The notes beneath the pieces were generated by a model. It saw only the letters and a list, made by a program, of their open reading frames with translations, was not told where the DNA came from and searched no databases. From Desulfobacca acetoxidans (lineage in GTDB: Bacteria > Desulfobacterota > Desulfobaccia > Desulfobaccales > 0-14-0-80-60-11), in assembly GCA_020723225.1 (NCBI GenBank), contig DYJG01000072.1, positions 1-8,300 on the forward strand: DNA of 8,300 bases. Direction: 5' to 3'. Shown here in pieces: positions 1 through 5,873 of the stretch. The position numbers were made by a program, and so were the translations under genes. How positions within the stretch are numbered: position 1 is the first letter of the stretch; each line of letters starts with the position of its first letter.

Positions 1-225
1 CAAACCCAGATTAAGATAAATCTAAAAAGGCTTTTCCGACAGCCTCGCTATTTATCCTATGCCTGTTTTTTGATATTCTATGAGGTGTTCCGTTCAAACC
101 GCATCACATTCAAACGCATTCGAAATGTAGGGGCGAACCTTGTGTTCGCCCAAGCGTTCAGGGCGAACACAAGGTTCGCCCGAAAAACATCCTTTGACGG
201 CTTGTTATTAGGCCATGATTTGTAA
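1..225 (+). CDS. Possible C-terminal end of an upstream gene (partial, unrecognised)
   Basis: Frame 1 is open from the left edge to a TAA at 223-225, giving 74 residues. The other two forward frames stop within the first 20 bases, and the reverse strand has many stops here. The first 40 or so residues are basic and aromatic (KRLFRQPRYL, FLIFYEVFRSNR) and could be the tail of a membrane-associated or glycosyltransferase-like protein, but I do not recognise a family. The last third is encoded by the palindromic repeat, so those residues may be an accidental C-terminal extension. The stop overlaps the methyltransferase start at 215, or lies 4 bases before the alternative start at 230, a spacing typical of an operon. 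The stretch is visibly more AT-rich than the genes that follow. It could also be plain intergenic DNA, because an open run of this length is not rare by chance. Confidence 0.33.
   Translation, partial: QTQIKINLKRLFRQPRYLSYACFLIFYEVFRSNRITFKRIRNVGANLVFAQAFRANTRFARKTSFDGLLLGHDL
127..181. repeat. REP/BIME-like nested perfect palindrome
   Basis: Two 21-base arms (131-151 and 161-181) are exact reverse complements separated by a 9-base spacer (152-160). Each arm is itself palindromic: GGGCGAAC, a 5-base centre, then GTTCGCCC. The left arm is directly preceded by GTAG (127-130), the tetranucleotide that marks many REP elements mobilised by RAYT (REP-associated TnpA-like) transposases. The right arm, read in its own orientation, lacks GTAG. 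Transcribed RNA could form one long 21-bp hairpin or two short ones. No run of T follows, so it is not a standard intrinsic terminator. The layout, two inverted REPs around a short spacer, matches a BIME. No transposase is present in the window, so mobilisation would be in trans. Confidence 0.75.
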
Positions 226-1009
226 CCCAATGAACCTGCCGGACCAGGACAATCCCAACCGGGAAATTTACAACACCGCCTATTCAGGCGGGGAGATGTC
301 TCTCTTTACCCCAGAGATACTCACCTACGACCGTGAGATGATCCGCCTCCGCCTGGAACTCCTGCGGCGCTTTGGCTCCGGCAAGATTGTGCTGGACCTT
401 TGTTGCGGCACCGGCTCTTACCTCCGCCAGGAATGGGGGCAATTCCTAAATGCCGTGGGGGTGGACTTCAGCCGCAAGATGCTGGAGGTCTTTAAACGAG
501 AACTGGGAGAAGAGATGCCGTCTAATCTGCTTCTCCTGGAAGGCGACGCCCGCCGGGTTCCGGTGCGCTCACGCACCATGAACCTGGTCTTTTCCTTCAC
601 CTCTCTGTATTACGTGCCCCGGGTCTCCCTGGCGGTGGCGGAAATCAGCCGGGTCCTCAAACCCGGCGGGGTCGCCGTCTTTGAATTGGGGAACCAATGG
701 AGCCTGAACACCTATGTGAGCGAACGGGCGCACCGCCGTCAAGGCATCGCCAAGCCTTTTCACGTGTCTTGCCCGGCCATGGTCAGGATGATTCAGGAGG
801 CGAACCTCGACCTGATAGAACACCGGGCCTTCCAGCTCTTGCCCATGTGGGGCGGCGGCCCCTTCTGGCTGAGACCCCTGACCGACTGGCGCTGGAAATG
901 GCTCCTGGGCCTCAAGGTGGGGGGCAGGATGCTGGACGAGCGGCTCAGCAGCCTGTGGCCCTTGAAATTCCTGGCTTTTCGCCACTTGTTTGTTTGTCAA
1001 AAACAATAA
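215..1009 (+). CDS. Class I SAM-dependent methyltransferase
   Basis: This 264-residue protein has the Rossmann-like Methyltransf_11/25 layout. Motif I is VLDLCCGTGS at about residues 59-68, the acidic residue that ends strand 2 is D84 (VGVDFS), GDA at 110-112 contacts the adenine region in the family, and LKPGG at 148-152 is the usual post-motif III turn. Residues about 160-264 are a variable C-terminal part rich in Trp and Leu, probably the substrate-specific cap. There is no signal peptide or clear membrane helix, so it is cytoplasmic. The substrate cannot be read from the sequence. Beside a polysaccharide exporter it may methylate a sugar or lipid intermediate (inference). ATG 215 has only a weak AGG two bases upstream, and ATG 230 (MNLPDQ) is an equally possible start. 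It ends 12 bases before the aminotransferase-like gene, which suggests co-transcription. Confidence 0.88.
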   Translation: MICNPMNLPDQDNPNREIYNTAYSGGEMSLFTPEILTYDREMIRLRLELLRRFGSGKIVLDLCCGTGSYLRQEWGQFLNAVGVDFSRKMLEVFKRELGEEMPSNLLLLEGDARRVPVRSRTMNLVFSFTSLYYVPRVSLAVAEISRVLKPGGVAVFELGNQWSLNTYVSERAHRRQGIAKPFHVSCPAMVRMIQEANLDLIEHRAFQLLPMWGGGPFWLRPLTDWRWKWLLGLKVGGRMLDERLSSLWPLKFLAFRHLFVCQKQ

Positions 1010-1021
1010 TTAAAATTGCCT

Positions 1022-2263
1022 ATGCACCGTCTCAAGTTCCTCCTCCATACCCTCACCGGCCGCTCCCTTCCGTTTCTCCAGCCTTTCTGGGGGGCTCGGG
1101 AATGGGGCCTGATCGCCCGTTGCCTGGCGGGAGCCTCCTTGCAGGGCCAGGTCTCCGGCCTGGAGGCGGAGGTGGCCCGCCTGACGCAAGCCCGCTACGC
1201 CCTGGGCCTGAACCTGGGACGGAGCGCCATCCAGGTGGCCCTGGAAGCCTTCCGCTTCCCCAAGGGCAGCGAAGTAATTCTCCCTTCCTTCTCCTGCGCC
1301 GGGGTGATCATGCCCGTGCTCCAGGCCGGGCTGGAGCCGGTCCTTGCGGACGCGGACCGGGACTTCAACCTCAGCGCCGCCGGCGTCGAAGCCGCGCTCA
1401 GCCTCCGGACCCGGGCCGTGATCCTGGCCCACCTCTCCGGCAAGTTTGCCCGGGATACGGAACCGATCCTGGAGCTGGCCCGGGCCAAGGGCCTCAAGGT
1501 CATCGAGGACGCCTGCCAGGCTTTCGGACTGCAAAAGCATGGGAAATGGGCGGGCGCTTACGGCGACGTGGGCATCTTCAGCTTCGGCCTGGGCAAGAAC
1601 CTCATGGGACCCGGCGGCGGCATGCTGATCACCAATGATGACGCGGTGATCGCTTATGCCCGGAACCGGCCCCTGACCCGGGAAGCCTCCCGGTCCGTGC
1701 GGCGCAGAGTCGCCCGGTTCGCGGCCCGCTACGGCCTTCCCAGGGCCGGGTTTTTGGCCGCCGCGGCCGCCAAAATCCGCACCCCGGGCCGCTCTTGTTC
1801 CCTGGAAGCCACCCTGGACACCCTTGCCTTTCCGGTCCACGGCCTGAGCGCCATAGAGGCCGCCCTGGCCCGCTGCCAGGTGGAGCGCTTTTCCGAGATC
1901 ATCCGCCGGCGCCAGGCCAACGCCCGGGCGCTGCTGACTTCCGGGGTGTTGGAGGGATCCGGCCTTGATCTCCCGGACCCAGGCGACCACATCTTCACCA
2001 AGTTTCTCCTCTCCACCGTCGGTGACCCCCGGACCGCGGTTTCTTTGCAGGTGGCCCTTAAAAGCCACGGCATTGAAATTGAACTCTCTTATGTCCCCCT
2101 GCATCTCCGCCCCCCCTTCGCCGACTGCCGCCGGGGACCCTTGCCGGAAACGGAGCGGCGCTGGTCCGGAGCTTTCGCCGTCCCCGTTCAGCCTCGCTTC
2201 GGCCGGAAAGAAATGGACCGGATTATCCGGGTATTGGCAGGTTTTGCCGGAAAGAGCGGATAA
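1022..2263 (+). CDS. DegT/DnrJ/EryC1/StrS-family PLP aminotransferase-like protein
   Basis: A 413-residue type I-fold PLP protein of the sugar aminotransferase family, which usually forms an aminosugar from a nucleotide-linked keto-sugar. Numbered from ATG 1022, it shows the GRS segment near 66-68, LPSFSC near 87-92, VIEDACQAFG with D163 (the Asp that pairs with the pyridine nitrogen), SFGLGKN with K192 as expected Schiff-base lysine, and the C-terminal PLHLRPPF segment near 359-366. It departs from the family in the lysine loop (SFGLGKN instead of the usual SFxxxKN with a His/Tyr-Pro, and GPGGG instead of GEGG). It also has an Arg- and Ala-rich insert at about 215-268 and about 25 extra N-terminal residues. 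The sugar cannot be assigned, and a non-aminotransferase role such as dehydration is possible. An in-frame TTG at 1016 is a less likely start. There is no Shine-Dalgarno, so coupling to the gene upstream is possible. Confidence 0.85.
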   Translation: MHRLKFLLHTLTGRSLPFLQPFWGAREWGLIARCLAGASLQGQVSGLEAEVARLTQARYALGLNLGRSAIQVALEAFRFPKGSEVILPSFSCAGVIMPVLQAGLEPVLADADRDFNLSAAGVEAALSLRTRAVILAHLSGKFARDTEPILELARAKGLKVIEDACQAFGLQKHGKWAGAYGDVGIFSFGLGKNLMGPGGGMLITNDDAVIAYARNRPLTREASRSVRRRVARFAARYGLPRAGFLAAAAAKIRTPGRSCSLEATLDTLAFPVHGLSAIEAALARCQVERFSEIIRRRQANARALLTSGVLEGSGLDLPDPGDHIFTKFLLSTVGDPRTAVSLQVALKSHGIEIELSYVPLHLRPPFADCRRGPLPETERRWSGAFAVPVQPRFGRKEMDRIIRVLAGFAGKSG

Positions 2264-2323
2264 TTCCTGGACCGACTGCAAACTGTAACGCCTGGACATT
2301 CTTACTTCTTTTCAGATAACCAG

Positions 2324-2385
2324 CCACTGGCCATGGCCACTGACTACTGACTACTGGCTTCTGGCTACTGGCTACTGGCTACTGA
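2324..2385. repeat. Tandem heptanucleotide array (consensus CTACTGR)
   Basis: About nine consecutive 7-base units fill this intergenic segment. In order they are ccactgg, a 6-base variant ccatgg, ccactga, ctactga, ctactgg, cttctgg, ctactgg, ctactgg and ctactga. Units from 2337 to 2385 are in perfect 7-base register. The first units form a 12-base palindrome (TGGCCATGGCCA, 2328-2339). Such short tandemly repeated heptamers resemble the STRR class known from cyanobacteria and seen in other genomes. The array sits 59 bases upstream of wzm, where gain or loss of units could change promoter spacing (inference). The remaining gap sequence, 2264-2323 and 2386-2444, shows no gene and no convincing terminator. 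Confidence 0.85.
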
Positions 2386-2444
2386 AAACTGTATCATTCC
2401 CGGCAGTTCCCATTTCTACGAATTTATGGTAATTAGAAACCGAT

Positions 2445-3305
2445 ATGACCGAAGTCCCCATCCCTGCCCGCCTGCCCTTGGAACCCGCCAGGATTCCCCT
2501 CACCATCACTTCCGACCGTAGTTGGACCCGGCTGCGTTTCCGGGAAGTATGGGAATATCGGGAACTCCTGGGTTTCCTGGCCCTCAGGGACATCAAGGTC
2601 CGCTATAAACAGACGGTTTTCGGCATTGCCTGGGCCCTGATCCAGCCTTTCTTCACCATGCTGGTTTTTAGCTTATTTTTCGGACGCCTGGCCAAGATGC
2701 CTTCCGACGGCGTCCCCTACCCCATCTTCTGTTATGCGGCCATGGTGCCCTGGTCCTTTTTCGCGGGCGCCGTGTCCCATGCCGCGGACAGCCTGGTGGG
2801 CAGCGCCAACCTGATCTCCAAGGTCTATTTTCCGAGGATCATCATGCCCATGGCGGTGATGCTTTCCGGGCTGGTGGATTTCCTGGTGGCCTTCGCCCTG
2901 GTGATCGGGATGATGGCTTATTACCACATGATTCCCACCCTGCAGATTATCTGGCTGCCCGCGTTCCTGCTCCTGGCCCTGGTCACCGCCTTGGGCGTGG
3001 GCTTGTGGCTCGCCGCCCTGAACGTCCAATTCCGGGATGTGCGCTATACCCTCCCCTTTTTGGTGCAGTTCTGGCTCTTTGTTACGCCCGTGGCCTATCC
3101 CAGCAGCCTCTTGCCCGAACCCTGGCGCACCTTATACGGCATCAACCCCATGGCCGGAGTGGTGGAAGGCTTCCGCTGGGCCTTGCTGGGCACCGCCGCG
3201 CCCGGCCCCATCATCGCCGTCTCCGCGGTCTTCGCCCTGGTCTTCCTGGTCACCGGCCTCTTTTATTTTCAGCGCATGGAAAGCATCTTCGCGGATATCA
3301 TTTAA
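2445..3305 (+). CDS. wzm: Polysaccharide ABC exporter permease (Wzm type)
   Basis: A 286-residue inner-membrane permease of the ABC2 family (Wzm/TagG/KpsM/RfbA group) that would move undecaprenyl-linked polysaccharide from cytoplasm to periplasm together with the ATPase encoded next. The family's amphipathic entry segment appears as EYRELLGFLALRDIKVRYKQ at about residues 37-56. It is followed by about six hydrophobic spans near 58-80, 93-113, 132-160, 167-192, 203-222 and 255-275. The conserved NVQFRDVRY at 193-201 and the C-terminal QRMESIFADII at 276-286 are typical of O-antigen permeases. The length matches the family. The first 28 residues (Pro-rich) precede the usual start of homology, as is common. 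ATG 2445 has no Shine-Dalgarno. The stop is 10 bases before wzt, so the two are one transcription unit. Confidence 0.93.
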   Translation: MTEVPIPARLPLEPARIPLTITSDRSWTRLRFREVWEYRELLGFLALRDIKVRYKQTVFGIAWALIQPFFTMLVFSLFFGRLAKMPSDGVPYPIFCYAAMVPWSFFAGAVSHAADSLVGSANLISKVYFPRIIMPMAVMLSGLVDFLVAFALVIGMMAYYHMIPTLQIIWLPAFLLLALVTALGVGLWLAALNVQFRDVRYTLPFLVQFWLFVTPVAYPSSLLPEPWRTLYGINPMAGVVEGFRWALLGTAAPGPIIAVSAVFALVFLVTGLFYFQRMESIFADII

Positions 3306-3315
3306 CGGTCGTCCC

Positions 3316-4632
3316 ATGGGTTCTCTGGCTATAAGCGTGGAAAATCTGGGAAAGAAATACCGCCTGGGGGGGCTCTCCTCCGGCTACAGCACCATCCGGG
3401 AGACCCTCACCGACGCCTTTCTGTCCCCGCTCAGGCGTCTCCGGGCCTTAGGCCGGGGCCAGGGCGCGATTGAGGCCGCCGACACCTTCTGGGCCCTCCG
3501 GAATGTCTCTTTTGATGTGAACCACGGGGAGGTGGTGGGCATCATCGGCCGCAACGGCGCGGGCAAAACCACGCTGCTTAAGGTCTTGTCCCGGGTCACC
3601 ACCCCCACCGAAGGCTGGGCCAAGCTCTTCGGCCGGGTGGGATCGCTCCTGGAAGTGGGCGTGGGCTTCCACCAGGAACTCACCGGCAGGGAAAACGTTT
3701 ATCTGAGCGGCGCCATCATGGGCATGAAAAAGCGGGAGATCGACCGCAAGTTTGATGAAATCCTGGCCTTTTCCGGGGTGGAGGACTTCATCGACACTCC
3801 CGTCAAGCGTTACTCCAGCGGCATGTACACCCGCCTGGCCTTTTCCGTGGCCGCGCACATGGAGCCGGAGATTCTCATCGTCGACGAAGTGCTGGCAGTG
3901 GGCGACATGGCCTTCCAGGAGAAGTGCCTGGGTAAGATGTCCGACGTGGCCAAGGCGGGCCGCACCGTGCTCTTTGTCAGCCACAACATGTCCGCCATTT
4001 CCCAGCTCTGCCCCACATCCATCCTGCTGGAAGAAGGGCGGATCAAATATCGGGGGCCCAGCCCGGAGACCATCGGCCGATACATCAACCTGATGCAGAA
4101 TACCAAATTTTCCCAATTCGACCGGCGCCAGGACCGCCGGGGGAACGGAGTCTTGAGAGTCAAACGCCTCTATCTGGAGGATGAATCCGGACGGGAACTG
4201 GACGTGGTCCCCTGCGGCGGCAAGGTGCGCCTGGTCTTGGAATATGCCGGGGCCGACCCGCAGAAGACCTTGTCGGAAGTGGCCGTCCACATCCTGGTGG
4301 CCAACGGCGCCACCCGTCTCTTTTCCCTGTTGAGCGACGTCTCCGGAGGCCTCTTCCAAAACTTGCCCCCCACCGGCAGGTTTGTCTGCAACCTGGACCG
4401 CCTCCCCCTGATGCCGGGGAATTACGATCTCCATTTTCTGGTGTTCGCAGGCCGGCAACTGGCTGACAAGATTTTCTTCGCCTGGCCCCTGGTGGTGGGC
4501 GACGGGGACTTCTTCGGCACCGGGCGCCTCTCCAACAACCGTGACATCCACGGCAGCCTCCTGGTGCCCCACGCCTGGACCCTGGACGCAGATCGGCGGG
4601 GGCAGGAAGACGGGGGGGAAGATTATCGTTAG
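3316..4632 (+). CDS. wzt: Polysaccharide ABC exporter ATPase with C-terminal glycan-recognition domain (Wzt type)
   Basis: This 438-residue protein powers the Wzm channel. The nucleotide-binding domain (about 1-260) has Walker A GRNGAGKT at 78-85, the family segment LLEVGVGFHQELTGRENVYL at 111-130, the ABC signature YSSGMYTRLAF at 166-176, Walker B ILIVDE at 186-191 with the D-loop VGD, and the switch His H223. Residues about 275-425 form a separate beta-rich region starting VKRLYLEDESG. It corresponds in place and look to the Wzt C-terminal domain, which in E. coli O8/O9a binds the capped non-reducing end of the polymer before export. This suggests a chain-terminating modification enzyme in the locus. 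ATG 3316 is chosen because the family N-terminus (ISVENLGKKY) begins right after it. The frame stays open upstream to 3037, but that part lies inside wzm. There is no Shine-Dalgarno, so coupling to wzm is likely. Confidence 0.93.
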   Translation: MGSLAISVENLGKKYRLGGLSSGYSTIRETLTDAFLSPLRRLRALGRGQGAIEAADTFWALRNVSFDVNHGEVVGIIGRNGAGKTTLLKVLSRVTTPTEGWAKLFGRVGSLLEVGVGFHQELTGRENVYLSGAIMGMKKREIDRKFDEILAFSGVEDFIDTPVKRYSSGMYTRLAFSVAAHMEPEILIVDEVLAVGDMAFQEKCLGKMSDVAKAGRTVLFVSHNMSAISQLCPTSILLEEGRIKYRGPSPETIGRYINLMQNTKFSQFDRRQDRRGNGVLRVKRLYLEDESGRELDVVPCGGKVRLVLEYAGADPQKTLSEVAVHILVANGATRLFSLLSDVSGGLFQNLPPTGRFVCNLDRLPLMPGNYDLHFLVFAGRQLADKIFFAWPLVVGDGDFFGTGRLSNNRDIHGSLLVPHAWTLDADRRGQEDGGEDYR

Positions 4633-4728
4633 CTGATTTTATTCTCATTCAACTAAAAATGGCCTTTTCGCAGCCGCAGATGAGAAGGTGATAATCAGGG
4701 GGGAGATTCATAATCCAGGGTTTTTCCG

Positions 4729-4742
4729 CCGGATAAATCCGG
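4729..4742. promoter_or_regulatory. Short palindrome in the gap before the EEP gene, possible operator
   Basis: CCGGAT and ATCCGG are perfect inverted halves separated by two A residues, located 37 bases upstream of the EEP start codon. The spacer is too short for an ordinary RNA hairpin of full length, so a dimeric repressor site is the more natural reading. I cannot match it to a known regulator, and it may be chance. The rest of the 4633-4779 gap shows no gene and no clear terminator. Confidence 0.22.
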
Positions 4743-4765
4743 ATAGTTTACCTCAAACCCCAGAC

Positions 4766-4772
4766 AAAGGAG
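4766..4772 (+). promoter_or_regulatory. Strong ribosome binding site of the EEP gene
   Basis: AAAGGAG lies 7 bases before ATG 4780, which is near-ideal spacing. It fixes the start of the EEP gene. It is the only strong Shine-Dalgarno sequence in front of any gene in this window. Confidence 0.88.
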
Positions 4773-4779
4773 AAAAACT

Positions 4780-5703
4780 ATGCCTCCGGATTCCCTGCTA
4801 ATCGCCACGGAAAGAAAAGCCCTCATGGCCCTGATGGATGAAGGGGACTATAAAATTCCCAACCGCCGGGTCGATGAGAACCTGCTGCTGGCCACCTGGA
4901 ATATTCAGAAATTCGGGAGCAAGAAGTCGGACCGGGCCCTGCAATACATTGCCGACATCTGCGAACGGTTCGACATTATCGCCCTTCAGGAGATACAGAC
5001 CAATCTGCGGGGCCTCAGCAAGCTGCAAGACCTGCTGCCGGGGAACTATAAAATCCTGGTGACCGACCCCACCGGCAATGATGAGAGGTTTGCCTTCTTA
5101 TACGACAAACGTACTGTGGTCAGCACGGGACTGGCCTGCGAAATCGGCTTCGCGGTGTCCGGGAAAACCCATGCCGGCTACCAACTGCACCGCATGCCCT
5201 ATTGCGCCTCTTTCCGGGCCGGGCGCTTCGATTTTGTGGTGACCAACGTCCATATCTTTTATGGGGAGGGCGAGGCCGGTAAAGCCGAACGAGTTAAAGA
5301 AATCACGGCCCTGGTGTATTACATCGACCGGCAGTCCAAGGCCCCAAAATACAAAGTCTTTGACCGGGATTTTTTTGTGGTGGGAGATTTCAATATCGAA
5401 GAAATTGGAGACCGGTTTTTCAATGCCTTAGCAGCCAAAGGGTTCCAAATGCCCGCTAATTTGGATACCCTCTACACCAATTTCGCCCAGGATAAAACCT
5501 TTGACAAGATCGCCTGGGTGAAGCGGGATTCGTTTTCGTTCAGCGGCAATTGCAACGTGGTCCCCTTTTACCAGGTCTTATTTCAAGACACCGACCCGCC
5601 GGGCGGCAAAGCCGAGATGAGCGATCATCTGCCCCTCTGGGCCGAGTTTAAGATCAACAAGTTGAGCCAGGAACTGGACCAGATAATCAATAAGGGGCAA
5701 TGA
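4780..5703 (+). CDS. Endonuclease/exonuclease/phosphatase (EEP) family protein
   Basis: A 307-residue DNase I-fold metal-dependent phosphoesterase. The family's catalytic positions are visible: N41 in ATWNIQKFG, E71 in ALQEIQ (metal ligand), H158 in TNVHIF, D203 and N205 in VGDFNIE, D242 in FDKIAW, and the closing D282/H283 pair in SDHLPLW. All key residues are present, so it should be active. The substrate (DNA, RNA, phospho-sugar or lipid) cannot be told from sequence. There is no signal peptide or membrane helix, which argues for a cytoplasmic enzyme rather than a secreted nuclease. It has its own strong ribosome binding site and gaps of 147 and 170 bases on either side. Its base composition is visibly less GC-rich than its neighbours. 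These point to an independently expressed, possibly acquired gene within the polysaccharide locus. Confidence 0.9.
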   Translation: MPPDSLLIATERKALMALMDEGDYKIPNRRVDENLLLATWNIQKFGSKKSDRALQYIADICERFDIIALQEIQTNLRGLSKLQDLLPGNYKILVTDPTGNDERFAFLYDKRTVVSTGLACEIGFAVSGKTHAGYQLHRMPYCASFRAGRFDFVVTNVHIFYGEGEAGKAERVKEITALVYYIDRQSKAPKYKVFDRDFFVVGDFNIEEIGDRFFNALAAKGFQMPANLDTLYTNFAQDKTFDKIAWVKRDSFSFSGNCNVVPFYQVLFQDTDPPGGKAEMSDHLPLWAEFKINKLSQELDQIINKGQ

Positions 5704-5844
5704 GGCGCATCAGGCAGGATGACTGGCCTGGATGATAAAGAGGCATCGCCCGGGAAATGGACTGCGGCGGGAATTGCATGCAAAACCTGCCGGATGCCCT
5801 TAATTACGGCACTCTGAAGACGAATGCCACGATTAATTAGCAAC

Positions 5845-5873
5845 TTTATCACGTTATCAATTTAGTTTAAAAT
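5845..5873 (+). promoter_or_regulatory. Weak candidate promoter before neuB
   Basis: The last 45 bases before neuB are markedly AT-rich in an otherwise GC-rich window. TAAAAT at 5868-5873 is one mismatch from the -10 consensus. TTTATC at 5845-5850 sits 17 bases upstream but matches the -35 consensus at only three positions. If real, transcription would begin near 5880, which would favour the second ATG (5883) and an almost leaderless neuB mRNA. The remainder of the 5704-5873 gap holds a 10-base palindrome (TTGCATGCAA, 5774-5783) and no convincing gene or terminator. Confidence 0.22.

Noticed and set aside
131..181. The long hairpin as an intrinsic terminator, or as part of a CRISPR array
   Set aside because: No U tract follows the stem, and there is only one inverted pair, with no regularly spaced direct repeats.
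193..222. TTTGAC/TTGACG as a -35 box for the methyltransferase
   Set aside because: No acceptable -10 hexamer at 16-18 bases spacing; the matching position is GATTTG inside the coding start.
1010..2299. Very long open frame (429 codons) on the minus strand opposite the DegT-family gene
   Set aside because: It mirrors a well-supported plus-strand gene, and its translation is Gly/Gln/Ala-rich with no family signature. This is the expected shadow of GC-rich codon use.
3037..3315. Upstream in-frame extension of wzt
   Set aside because: The extra 93 codons lie inside wzm in another frame and translate to a Ser/Pro/Trp-rich string. ABC ATPase homology begins right after ATG 3316.
3448..4572. Long open frame (374 codons) on the minus strand opposite wzt
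   Set aside because: Low-complexity Gly/His/Gln-rich translation with no motifs, fully antisense to clear ABC ATPase motifs.
5710..5732. CAGGC/GCCTG inverted repeat just after the EEP gene as a terminator
   Set aside because: Only a 5-base stem with a 10-base loop and no following T run.
5757..5840. Small 27-codon frame in the gap between the EEP gene and neuB
   Set aside because: No ribosome binding site at suitable spacing (AAAGAGG is 13 bases away) and no recognisable peptide type. Length is within chance expectation.
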